A stretch of 64,000 nt of DNA, from positions 7,568 to 71,567 of the forward strand of contig MIAY01000017.1 in assembly GCA_001829315.1 (NCBI GenBank), given 5' to 3'. The notes beneath the pieces were generated by a model. That model made no database searches. It saw only the letters and a program-made list of their open reading frames with translations, and was not told the DNA's origin. The translations under genes and the position numbers were made by a program. This DNA is from Spirochaetes bacterium GWE1_32_154 (lineage in GTDB: Bacteria; Spirochaetota; GWE2-31-10). Shown here piece after piece: positions 18,579-27,337 of the stretch (within the stretch, counting starts at the first letter, position 1; every line of letters starts with the position of its first letter).

Positions 18579-20231
18579 TTGAAAAAATTACCCATTATCA
18601 TACTGAACCTCATAATTATTTCTGCCTTACTTACAGCAAGTGATAAGGATATACAGGCAAAAATAAAAGCAAAAAGCTTTTACAAGTCAACCGAAATTAT
18701 TACACTTAACGGATCAAAAAGTGATTTTCCTGACAAAAAAAAGAAAACGACTTATTCATGGAGCGTCATTGATGAAAACACACAAGAGTTTGCAAACAAT
18801 CAGAATGATGAAAAAATTGATTTACAATTAAACGAAGGCCGATATACTGCTAAACTTACTATTAAACAAGGTAAAAAAAAATCTACAGACACAAAAGAAT
18901 TTGTTGTTGCCGAAAAAGACACGGTACAGGTAACAATAAAGGTTATCCCGCCTGATGATACACCAGGTTATGATTATATTTTCTTAGGACACAATGTTGA
19001 AAATCACAAAGAATGGGTTCCTTATGCTTCGCGTTTAACGAAGGGATCAGATTCAAGCTGGGTTAAAACTTTTACACTGGAAACCGGTAGAATATTTAAA
19101 TTTCAACCGACACGGGGCAGCTGGGGAACAAAAGGCCGTGACAAACATGATAGTGACTTTAATACATCGTATATGCCATTTCGCGATGAAACAGTTACAA
19201 TTTCAGGTTTTACCTGGGGAAATGTTGTTGACAATAAAAAATTACAAAGGGAACCGCTTTTGGTTCTTAACAGTGAAGATTACTCATCAATGAAAGTAGT
19301 TTGGAATACCGATGAAAAAAACCTATTCTATGGAGAAAATGAAACAAATCAGATTGAAGCATCGGTAAAAATATATGAATATGGTATGGAAGCACTGATT
19401 AATGACTTAAAACCGGGTAAAACATACTATTTCCGGTTAGGCTTGAACGGAGAAAAAATCTCTTTTACCACCCCTGACAATGACGGATCATTTACATTTG
19501 CCGCTGTTGCTGACGGACAGAATATTAAAAGTTCAATTGAGAAATTAACAAAAAAATTAGTAACGTATAAACCTTCATTAATTGTCTATGCCGGAGATTT
19601 GATGAATAACGGACTAAAAGCATTCAGCTGGGATCTCACTTTTTTCACACCGTTTGTGCCATTTATAAAAGGAATCCCTCTTGCTGTTGCACCGGGAAAC
19701 CATGAGGAAAGTGCTGTATTATTTAACCGTTATTTGGGTCAGGAAAAAAACTGGAAAACATTTGTCCATGAAAACACACGATTTTTAATGATTGATGCAG
19801 AAAGCACCTATGTTAAAGGCAGTGAACAATACAATTTTATAGAAAAAGCACTTAAAGAAAACAAATCAACATGGATCATTGTAGTAAACCATGAATCGCC
19901 ATACGCTTTTATACCACGACATTATTCAAATCTACTCGTACGTGAAGAATTGGTTCCTCTTTTTGAACAATATAACGTAAATCTTGTATTATCAGGACAT
20001 AATCATGTATATGAACGAACAAAACCAATAAACAAAGTCACCTATGTCACCCTCCCCTGCCTTGGAAGTAATAAACCTAAAGAAGCGGTTGATGAAAAAG
20101 ATGCTCGATCAGAAATCCAGGTATTCAATAACAATGGTTTTGCAATAATAAATGTTGACCCGAAAGGAATCAGGGTTTCAGTTGAAGTTGAAAATGGAGA
20201 TTTTATTGATACATTTAGTATCGTGAAATAA
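18579..20231 (+). CDS. Secreted calcineurin-like metallophosphoesterase
   Basis: About 550 residues: signal peptide (MKKLPIIILNLIIISALLT), a Ca/CARDB-like or FN3-like N-terminal region, a purple-acid-phosphatase-type N domain (KPGKTYYFRLGL), then the metallophosphatase domain with AAVADGQ, YAGDLM, PGNHEE, VVNHES and SGHNHVYERT. All metal ligands are present. TTG at 18579 is chosen because GGAG lies 6 bases upstream; a TTG at 18567 overlaps that RBS. Probably periplasmic or surface phosphoesterase; substrate unknown. Confidence 0.88.
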   Translation: MKKLPIIILNLIIISALLTASDKDIQAKIKAKSFYKSTEIITLNGSKSDFPDKKKKTTYSWSVIDENTQEFANNQNDEKIDLQLNEGRYTAKLTIKQGKKKSTDTKEFVVAEKDTVQVTIKVIPPDDTPGYDYIFLGHNVENHKEWVPYASRLTKGSDSSWVKTFTLETGRIFKFQPTRGSWGTKGRDKHDSDFNTSYMPFRDETVTISGFTWGNVVDNKKLQREPLLVLNSEDYSSMKVVWNTDEKNLFYGENETNQIEASVKIYEYGMEALINDLKPGKTYYFRLGLNGEKISFTTPDNDGSFTFAAVADGQNIKSSIEKLTKKLVTYKPSLIVYAGDLMNNGLKAFSWDLTFFTPFVPFIKGIPLAVAPGNHEESAVLFNRYLGQEKNWKTFVHENTRFLMIDAESTYVKGSEQYNFIEKALKENKSTWIIVVNHESPYAFIPRHYSNLLVREELVPLFEQYNVNLVLSGHNHVYERTKPINKVTYVTLPCLGSNKPKEAVDEKDARSEIQVFNNNGFAIINVDPKGIRVSVEVENGDFIDTFSIVK

Positions 20232-20437
20232 CATTTTTAAAAATAAACTAACACTCGAACTTTAGTGATGCATTATGATAAACACCGAAAAATGATTTTC
20301 AATCTCTTTTTCGTTTCACGCGGAGGTTATGAGTTCGCGAAAGAGGGGAATAAGAAAACAGATAAATTTTCACCAAACCCCGCAGATTTTACACGTTTTT
20401 CACTTTAATACAAGTAGAGATAAAAACGGAGTACAAT

Positions 20438-21409
20438 GTGCAGAACCACAAAACAACTCAAAGAAGTGAATATGATGAAGCCTGGAAAAGTTTAATCGAA
20501 GCGTTCACCGCAGATTTCTTTGATTTCTACTTCCCGGCATTATATAATCGTATTGATTTTACACAACCGGTTGAACATAAAGACAAAGAGATTCAGAAGA
20601 TATTTTCTAAATCATATCAAAAACATAAAGTTGCAGACAAATTGATAGCTGTCACTCTTAAAAATGGTAGAAAAAGCATCCTTTACATACACATCGAAGT
20701 ACAGGGAACACGTAAAAAAGACTTTGCAGAAAGAATGCTTCACTATTATACAAGGATCAAAGACCGGTATAATCATGAAATACTGAGCGTTGCACTTTTG
20801 ACCGACGGAAGCAGTAAAAATATTAATAACATCTATCAATTTAAGTTTGAAGAGTTTGAATACAAATTTATATTTCCATACAAAAAGATAACAGACTTTA
20901 AAGATCAGGGCAATCTACTTTTAACTTTACAAAACCCCTTTGCTTTGGTAACATATAGCTTATTAGAATGGCATAAATGCAATAAAGAGCAACAAAAGAA
21001 GTTGAATTTGAAAACCAGACTTACAATAATGTTGCTTGAAAAAGGGTTTACTGAGGAATATATACGAATATTATTTAACTTTATAGACTGGGTGATTAAA
21101 CTGCCAATAGATATTGATAAGAAATTTGAAGATACAATACTGAATTATCAGGAGAGCAAAAGAATGGCTTATGTAAATACATTTGAAAGGCTACACGGTG
21201 CAGAATGGATGATGAAAGGTGAAATTAAAGGTGAGATCAAGGGTGAGAAAAAAGTACTTCTTCGTCAATTAAAAATTAAGTTTTTCTTGAATGAACATGA
21301 TGAGGATATTGTTCAAAACTGTAATGATACTTCTAAAATTGAAATGGCATCTGATATGCTCATTTTGGGAAAGCAAAAAGAAGAGATTCTTGAAGTGTTA
21401 TGTGTTTAA
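20438..21409 (+). CDS. Rpn/PD-(D/E)XK family nuclease
   Basis: 323 residues, GTG start with GGAG 6 bases upstream. Family features: VADKLIAVTLKNGRKSILYI and HIEVQGTRKKDFAERMLHYY (the D...E-x-Q core of the Rpn nuclease), FIDWVIKLP, RMAYVNTFERL, and the Lys/Glu/Gly repeat MKGEIKGEIKGE near the C terminus. Members are linked to recombination-promoting nucleases that expand in many genomes. A C-terminal relic of the same family lies at 25790-25970. Confidence 0.88.
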   Translation: MQNHKTTQRSEYDEAWKSLIEAFTADFFDFYFPALYNRIDFTQPVEHKDKEIQKIFSKSYQKHKVADKLIAVTLKNGRKSILYIHIEVQGTRKKDFAERMLHYYTRIKDRYNHEILSVALLTDGSSKNINNIYQFKFEEFEYKFIFPYKKITDFKDQGNLLLTLQNPFALVTYSLLEWHKCNKEQQKKLNLKTRLTIMLLEKGFTEEYIRILFNFIDWVIKLPIDIDKKFEDTILNYQESKRMAYVNTFERLHGAEWMMKGEIKGEIKGEKKVLLRQLKIKFFLNEHDEDIVQNCNDTSKIEMASDMLILGKQKEEILEVLCV

Positions 21410-21448
21410 TAAAGTGAAACACTCCACGTAGCGGAATCTTGCCCCACA

Positions 21449-22156
21449 TCATACCAACAAACACTCTAAAACCGCGACTGTATTTCTCTCAACACTCTGC
21501 TTGATAATATTTTTCTCGGCACGTTTTTTTTCAAAAATCACATCAGAAACGGTTAAAACTGTTGCTGTTTTCATTCCATATTTTGCACCGAGATAAAATA
21601 AAGCGTATGATTCCATCTCAACACCAAGTGTACCGAAATCACCGAATTTTTTATATACATCAAAAGTATCTTCATAAAATGTCTCAGAACATAAAACCGT
21701 ACCTGCGTGAACACGAGAAACCTCTTTTTTACCGTTAAGGTATGTATATATTTTCACGGTTAACTCAAAATCGGGAGCTGCACTAAACGACGCACCCGGG
21801 AATTCCCGACGACACATATCATGCGAAGAATGGGATGCTGTAGCAACAATCGTGTCACCCAATTGAATTGTGCTTGAAATCGTACCACAGGTTCCAATAC
21901 GGACAATTTGTTTTACACCAAGCATATGAAGTTCTTCAACAATAATCGATAATGAAGGAGTGCCCATACCGGAAGTTTGAACTGAAACCCGTTTACCTTT
22001 ATAGGTTCCTGTATAACCAAACATGTGTCTGTATTGTGTATAACAAACCGGATTATCAAAAAAAGTCTCTGCAATATGAGTAGCTCTATCCGGGTCTCCA
22101 ACTAATAAAACACACTCAGCAACATCACCGGCTTGAGCTTCAATATGTATCGGCAT
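21449..22156 (-). CDS. deoD: Purine nucleoside phosphorylase, DeoD type
   Basis: About 235 residues, normal length. Cleaves purine nucleosides with phosphate. Motifs: VGDPDRA, QYRHMFGYTGTYKGKR, SGMGTPSLSI, RIGTCGTI, GVEMESYAL, VSDVI. The ATG at 22156 (MPIHIEAQAG) is chosen because GGAGG lies just upstream. Third gene of a proS-memo-deoD operon, 13 bp after the MEMO gene. Confidence 0.95.
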   Translation of the reverse strand: MPIHIEAQAGDVAECVLLVGDPDRATHIAETFFDNPVCYTQYRHMFGYTGTYKGKRVSVQTSGMGTPSLSIIVEELHMLGVKQIVRIGTCGTISSTIQLGDTIVATASHSSHDMCRREFPGASFSAAPDFELTVKIYTYLNGKKEVSRVHAGTVLCSETFYEDTFDVYKKFGDFGTLGVEMESYALFYLGAKYGMKTATVLTVSDVIFEKKRAEKNIIKQSVERNTVAVLECLLV

Positions 22157-22169
22157 CGAAAAACCTCCA

Positions 22170-23003
22170 TTAATATATAATTCCTGCATAACCCACAAAA
22201 CTTTCTGATTTTAAAATATCATAACTTGTAGAATAACCGAATAACTCACCTCTTTCAACACCCTGACAACCTGACAAATACAATGCCGATGTTGCAGCAC
22301 CGGCTGAACAGGCAGAAGAGTTCTTTATTGCATACTCCATCGATTCACTACCCTGCATTTTTAAAAGTAACTCAATGTAATTATGATCATTAATATATTT
22401 CACCCATTCCACCGGATCTAAACCTTCAGTATCTTTGGTGAAATGATAATTATGTCCGTAATGAGTAAGATCGGTTGACCCGATATACAACGCTTTTCCG
22501 CGATAATGTTCATCAATTATATCAAGAACTTTATAAATCTTTTCAGACGGGGGCATATATATACATACAATTTTTATATCCCCGAAAAAATACTTAACTA
22601 ATGGAAGTAAAACTTCAATCGAATTATCCTGAACAAAATCTTTTTTATGAACATACGAATTTTCAAGTAACAAAGAAACCGCTTCCCTGTCACAATCAAG
22701 ATAGCCCAAAGGAGTATGCGCTTTATCAAAGGTTTCAACAATGGGGTTAGCATACGCCGGTAAATGGCCGCCAAAAATAAAAAGTGTCGTGATCTCAGGG
22801 GTAACATACTGTGAAAGCCGCTTAATTATATTCACCGAAATATTACCGCAAAACCGCCATCCGGCATGTGGGGAAACAACAGCTTTTAAATGCTCTTTTG
22901 AACTTTCCTTATCCTCATGGATATACTTTTTAATCTCTTTAACACATTCTGCATGATTTTCAGGATACCATCCTTCATACGCTAACAACATTGGTCGATT
23001 CAT
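22170..23003 (-). CDS. MEMO1-family protein (AmmeMemoRadiSam system protein B)
   Basis: 277 residues. Metal-site motifs of the MEMO family are visible: SPHAGW, IFGGH, GSTDLTHYG and Cys in SSACSAG. The usual H-S-I-E is NSIEVLLP, with Asn for His. In many bacteria this family sits with AMMECR1 and a radical SAM protein, but those partners are not here; it is instead 21 bp after proS and 13 bp before deoD. Good RBS (AAGAGGTG). Confidence 0.9.
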   Translation of the reverse strand: MNRPMLLAYEGWYPENHAECVKEIKKYIHEDKESSKEHLKAVVSPHAGWRFCGNISVNIIKRLSQYVTPEITTLFIFGGHLPAYANPIVETFDKAHTPLGYLDCDREAVSLLLENSYVHKKDFVQDNSIEVLLPLVKYFFGDIKIVCIYMPPSEKIYKVLDIIDEHYRGKALYIGSTDLTHYGHNYHFTKDTEGLDPVEWVKYINDHNYIELLLKMQGSESMEYAIKNSSACSAGAATSALYLSGCQGVERGELFGYSTSYDILKSESFVGYAGIIY

Positions 23004-23024
23004 ACTACACCTCTTCAGGGTATT

Positions 23025-24737
23025 TTAATAATTTAGTTCATCAAATAACCTTTTAATTATAGTATTAATTTCAGAAATAAGCTTATCTAATGAAATAATT
23101 TGTGTTTCATTAGTACCCACAGTTACCTCAGCCCCGCCTTTTTCAATCGATTTCTCACCAATAGCAACCGTTATTGGCGAACCGATAAGATCGGCATCTT
23201 TAAACTTGAAACCGGGTGATGCACTTCGTTCATCATATAAAACTTCAATACCTTGTGACTTCATGTTCTCATAAATAGCATCACATTTTTCTTTTAATTC
23301 GATGTTATTATCTTTGTATAACCCGAGAAGCGAAACCTGAAATGGTGCGATTGAAATCGGCCAGACAATTTTATCATCCGATGCAGTAACTTCAAGAACA
23401 CTCGCCATAAGTCTGCCGACACCTATTCCATAACATCCCATAATCATATCTTTTTCTTTTCCGTCTTTATCTAAATACTTAGCCTTCATCGCACCTGAAT
23501 ATTTCGTTCCAAGTTTGAATATATTACCGATTTCAATACCACGGGTAACGGTTAATTTTCCGCCGCATTCAGGACACATCTCACCTTCACTCACCGATGA
23601 AATATCAACAACATCACTTGTATTCCAATCAATGCCATAATTACAATTGATTACATGAAAATCAACTTTATTTGCACCGGTTACAAGATTTGACGACTCA
23701 GCAGCCGATGTATCAGCAATAATTCTCATTTTCTGATTCACCGGTGATGCAAAACCTTTTACAATTCCCGCACCTTTTAACTGTTCATCCGTTGCAAGAA
23801 AAATCGCTTTACTTTTTAAGTAGTTTTTTAACTTTGTTTCATTTATTTCAAGATCACCGCGAATAACACACATAACAAGCTCATCACCGTTTGAGTACAC
23901 CAGCGCTTTAATCGTTTTTGTCTGCGGGATATTTAAAAAGGCTGATACATCTTCAATACTCATTTTACCGGGAGTCGCAACTTCTTCCATAGCACGAGGC
24001 GTCTCTTTTAAATATTCACGTTTTGCATAGGCAACCTCTTTATTTGCTTTGTAACTGCATGAATTACATAAAATCAGCGTATCCTCACCGGCTTCGGTAA
24101 CGGCCATAAACTCATCAGCTCCGCTTCCCCCCATCATACCAACATCGGATGAAACGGCGATAGCAGGTAAACCGCATCGTTTAAATATACGATGATACGC
24201 CTTGTATGCATCATCATACGCAGCATTTAAATCTTCATACGAATCATGAAATGAATATGCGTCTTTCATAACGAACTCACGAACACGCACTAAACCACCG
24301 CGAACTCTCGGTTCATCTCTGAATTTGGTTTGAATCTGATATACTTTCACCGGCAACTGTTTGTATGATTTAACTGCATATCGTATTAAATCAGTTACAA
24401 CTTCCTCATGAGTCATACCAAGTACCATTTTTCTGCCGACTCTATCATCAAAACGAAGTAATTCATCACCAACCGCTTCATAACGACCTGTTTCCGACCA
24501 CAATGAACCGGGTATTACAACGGGCATATTAATTTCCAAATACTCAATACCATCCATTTCCTGCCGGATAATATTTTCGATTTTTTTGAGGCTTCTCCAT
24601 CCAAGAGGAAAATAGCTGAAAATCCCTGCAGAAACCTGCTTGATATAACCGCCTCGTAACAGTAATTTATGACTTTTTAATTCTGCATCTTTTGGAATTT
24701 CTTTTATTGTTTTTAATAAATATTTTGAAAGTTTCAT
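23025..24737 (-). CDS. proS: Prolyl-tRNA synthetase, bacterial type with editing domain
   Basis: About 570 residues, normal length. Class II motifs: motif 2 QIQTKFRDEPRVRGGLVRVR, motif 3 CYGIGVGRLMASV. The YbaK-like editing insertion lies between (FLNIPQTKTIKALVYSNGDE), followed by the anticodon-binding domain (PISIAPFQVSLLG, YDERSASPGFKFKDADLIG). The ATG at 24737 has AGAGG 5 bases upstream. Its promoter region is duplicated before aroC. Confidence 0.97.
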   Translation of the reverse strand: MKLSKYLLKTIKEIPKDAELKSHKLLLRGGYIKQVSAGIFSYFPLGWRSLKKIENIIRQEMDGIEYLEINMPVVIPGSLWSETGRYEAVGDELLRFDDRVGRKMVLGMTHEEVVTDLIRYAVKSYKQLPVKVYQIQTKFRDEPRVRGGLVRVREFVMKDAYSFHDSYEDLNAAYDDAYKAYHRIFKRCGLPAIAVSSDVGMMGGSGADEFMAVTEAGEDTLILCNSCSYKANKEVAYAKREYLKETPRAMEEVATPGKMSIEDVSAFLNIPQTKTIKALVYSNGDELVMCVIRGDLEINETKLKNYLKSKAIFLATDEQLKGAGIVKGFASPVNQKMRIIADTSAAESSNLVTGANKVDFHVINCNYGIDWNTSDVVDISSVSEGEMCPECGGKLTVTRGIEIGNIFKLGTKYSGAMKAKYLDKDGKEKDMIMGCYGIGVGRLMASVLEVTASDDKIVWPISIAPFQVSLLGLYKDNNIELKEKCDAIYENMKSQGIEVLYDERSASPGFKFKDADLIGSPITVAIGEKSIEKGGAEVTVGTNETQIISLDKLISEINTIIKRLFDELNY

Positions 24738-24794
24738 ATTCACCTCTTTATGAATTATACCCTGTTGAATTTTTTTCTATTTTACAGTAATATA
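24733..24794. promoter_or_regulatory. proS promoter/RBS segment, copy 1 of a duplicated 62-bp sequence
   Basis: Contains, on the minus strand, TATAAT and AAAGAGGTG leading into the proS ATG. On the plus strand it holds TTGAAT-17 bp-TAATAT (24765-24793), pointing away from proS. The same 62 bp, about 60 identical, occurs at 38206-38267 upstream of aroC. Confidence 0.75.
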
Positions 24795-24882
24795 GAAAAA
24801 AAGCAATTTTTTTTATGTAATAAATATGAGTCAATGAGAGATCACATTTTGTGACCTTAAGATCGTGTGGATGCTTTACACT

Positions 24883-25770
24883 TCAGATTATATATAAACA
24901 GCAATTATATTCAATTTTAATTGTATTATTAATTGAATATTTTTCAAAAATACTTTTTAACTCACCCATCAAGGTATCATAATTTAAATCACCTTTTTCA
25001 GGTGAATATGAAGCAGACTCCAGTCTTCCTTGTAAACCTGTAAAATCAAATTCCTGAAAATTTTCAAACACAACCGTATCTATTTTTTTATTTATAAATA
25101 TTGATTTTAATTTCTCAATTGGATAATTTTTGTGCTTAATTTTATCATAATCATTACAATATTTCTTCAATAGTAAATTATACTCTTTATGAAATAAATT
25201 ATCATCTTCTTTCCTATCATTCCAGATTAATACAATTAAACCATTATTTTTCAAGATTCTATCAAACTCAATCAAAGTAGTATCAATTTCAAACCAGTGA
25301 AACGATTGGGCTACTGTAATAATATTGATACTTTTATCTGATAATTTTGTATTTTCTGCAGTTGCATTCTTTATAGAACAATTTTTATAATCTTTTAAAT
25401 ATTCTTCTGATGCTTTTCGCATTTCATCATTAAGTTCAATTGCATATACTTTATTTCCATTTTCTAATAATAATTTCGTGAAAATTCCTGTACCGGAACC
25501 AATATCTGCAACTATTTGTGAAGAATTTAAATTGTAATTATCAGAGGCTCTTGCAAAAATAATGAGTACATTCTTTTTTCGTTCGCCATATGCGATAAAA
25601 TCGCATTATAGGAAGCCTCATGCAAAAATTCGAGATAAGAAGAGTATTTTTGCAAGAGGCTCATCATTTAAATATTTGATACATTCTTTTGGATATGACA
25701 GTCTGTATTTCACATAATTTTCGACTCTATCAGAGAATCTTTTTGTTGGATAATAATCTTTTATGCCCAT
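24883..25770 (-). pseudogene. SAM-dependent methyltransferase interrupted by a MITE
   Basis: The N-terminal part (25770 to 25663; MGIKDYYPTKRFSDRVENYV) and the remainder (25543 to 24883; motif I VADIGSGTGIFTKLL, SFHWFEID) are separated by a 119-bp element with the 4-bp duplication ATCA on each side. Removing the element and one ATCA restores a continuous frame through ECIKYLNDNYNLNSSQIVA. AAGAGG lies 7 bases before the ATG at 25770. The intact form would be a ~255-residue class I methyltransferase. Confidence 0.9.
25544..25662 (+). mobile_element. MITE-like element, copy 1 (119 bp, TSD ATCA)
   Basis: Terminal inverted repeats GAGGCTCTTGCAAAAAT / ATTTTTGCAAGAGGCTC (16 of 17 complementary), internal palindrome ATGCGATAAAATCGCAT, and a 3' hairpin half (25613-25662). 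Flanked by ATCA at 25540-25543 and 25663-25666. No coding capacity. It disrupts a methyltransferase gene. Confidence 0.88.
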
Positions 25771-25789
25771 TAAACAACCTCTTAATCGC

Positions 25790-25970
25790 TCAAATTTTTG
25801 GGCTACTGTTTTGCACATATCTCGACGTTTTTCTCTTTGCCAATCTTTCAAAACTTGTTACATAAGCCATAGTTTCAACCTCCATTTTGTCTACTTCTTC
25901 TTTAAGTTTTTCTTCATATATTGCAGGTAATGTAATCACCCAATCAATAAATTTCAAAACAGACAATACT
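25790..25970 (-). pseudogene. C-terminal relic of an Rpn-family nuclease
   Basis: Encodes VLKFIDWVITLPAIYEEKL and METMAYVTSFERLAKR-like sequence, closely matching the C-terminal half of the intact gene at 20438-21409 (FNFIDWVIKLP, KRMAYVNTFERL). The catalytic N-terminal half is missing, and the tail shifts frame after FERLAKR. In frame it is joined to an IS66 orf3 fragment, forming a 109-residue chimera (25790-26119). Confidence 0.75.
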
Positions 25971-26367
25971 CTATTTTTATCAAAAATACGATCCTTATAT
26001 ATTTGTAAGTTTTCATTGGCGATTTGCGGTTTTAGTTTGAAATCAGAGTTTTCATTTTCAAGATGTGTGTTTTTTCTTATTAATTCCTGATACGAGGTAT
26101 TTTCTTTTTCGACCTGCATGAGCAGTATAATATCATACCAGAGTAAAAATGGATAGAAATTTACAGAAAAAATTCAATTTACAACCGTATAGTAAAGCGT
26201 TTTATGTGGATGAAAAAAATCGATACCGGACAAAAGCATAGTTAATTCGTCAAAGGTAATTGTTCTTGCTTCACGTGCATCTGACGGCCATGGGAAACGG
26301 TCAACTTCGACTCTTTCCAGTTATTTAAGATATTTCTCCATTTTTCAATTGCACTTTGATTTGTCAT
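25971..26367 (-). mobile_element. Degenerate IS66-family insertion sequence remnant
   Basis: Three pieces in IS66 order on the minus strand. First, an ATG at 26367 begins MTNQSAIEKWRNILNNWKES, resembling the start of TnpA. Second, this runs into the C-terminal end of TnpB (26305-26174): VDRFPWPSDAREARTITFDE and LLSGIDFFHPHK, then stop. Third, from 26119, an orf3 (TnpC) N terminus with the coiled coil HLENENSDFK and QIYKDRIF. Most of tnpA/tnpB and the DDE domain are deleted. Confidence 0.75.
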
Positions 26368-26374
26368 TGCTATC

Positions 26375-26512
26375 GAGCTTCTTGCAAAAATACTCTTTTT
26401 ATCTCGAATTTTTGCAAGAAGCTACCTCTAATGCGATTATATCGCATATTGCGGGAGCAAAAAAAAAGTACTCTTTTTTTCATTAAGTACTCTTGATTTA
26501 TGCAAGAGCCTC
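26375..26512 (-). mobile_element. MITE-like element, copy 2 (138 bp, inverted, TSD TATC)
   Basis: Same family as 25544-25662 in the opposite orientation. Ends GAGCTTCTTGCAAAAATA and TGCAAGAGCCTC; internal palindrome ATGCGATTATATCGCAT. Perfect 4-bp duplication TATC at 26371-26374 and 26513-26516. Lies just upstream of the IS66 remnant. Confidence 0.9.
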
Positions 26513-26560
26513 TATCTCCCAGGTTTATTTGATCTGATAGAAATAGCATTATTTTTCAGG

Positions 26561-27184
26561 TTATGTTAGTATGGCATTATTTGACGGATACATATTATCT
26601 GACTTTGCTTTATTGGATGTTTCTAAATATCGATATAAAGTGGCTGAACTAATTCCTGACATTGTAATAATTTCGCTTATGCTGTATTCTTTTGAATTAT
26701 ATAAATTAAGAGCTTTTTCTATGTTCTTATCTTTAACTCTTGGTCGTCCGCCCTTTCGTCCTCTCGCTCTTGCGCTACTTAACCCTTCTTTTGTTCTTTG
26801 AACAATTAAATCACGTTCAAATTGACTGAAAGCCTGGAATACTGTTAGCATCAGTTTTCCTTGTGGTGTATTTGTATCAAATTTTTCTTTAATACTGATT
26901 AGTGTAACACCTTTTGCCTGAAAAAGGTCAACAAGTTCGATCAAGTCTTTTGTACTACGACCTAATCTTGAAAAGCTCTCAATAATGATAGTGTCTCCGG
27001 AACGAACTTTATCTTTTAACCGGTTTAATTCCGGGCGATCTGATTTTGTACCTGACATTTTTTCAGTTAATATTTCATTACAGTTATAATTTTTAATCAA
27101 ATCTAACTGGCGAGTCAACTCCTGCTGTTGTGTACTGACTCTTGCGTAACCATATATATGGTTATTTTTATCTGTTTTCTTCAT
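26561..27184 (-). CDS. Serine recombinase (resolvase/invertase family)
   Basis: About 207 residues. Catalytic Ser in IYGYARVSTQQQELTRQLD; further resolvase motifs IIIESFSRLGRSTKDLIEL, GKLMLTVFQAFSQFERDLI, and a C-terminal HTH (YSISEIITMSGISSATLYRY). Full length for Tn3-type resolvases and Hin/Pin invertases. Probably part of a lost mobile element, given the IS66 relic and MITE beside it. Start chosen at ATG 27184 (MKKTDKNN); no clear RBS. Confidence 0.92.
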   Translation of the reverse strand: MKKTDKNNHIYGYARVSTQQQELTRQLDLIKNYNCNEILTEKMSGTKSDRPELNRLKDKVRSGDTIIIESFSRLGRSTKDLIELVDLFQAKGVTLISIKEKFDTNTPQGKLMLTVFQAFSQFERDLIVQRTKEGLSSARARGRKGGRPRVKDKNIEKALNLYNSKEYSISEIITMSGISSATLYRYLETSNKAKSDNMYPSNNAILT

Positions 27185-27337
27185 ACAATATGTTATCATA
27201 AACGGTGGTTACTGTGAAGTTGATTTTGAAGATAGTTTTGATAATGAGAATAAGGGGTTTTAGGGCTTAAAATTAAGGAAAATATTTATTATCATTAATC
27301 ATCGTTTTTGAGAAGATGATCTTGGGGTAAGTTTTGG

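Noticed and set aside
20232-20437. Possible RNA or regulatory element between the phosphoesterase and Rpn genes
   Set aside because: Only an imperfect CTCTTT/AAAGAG pairing is visible; nothing specific supports a feature.
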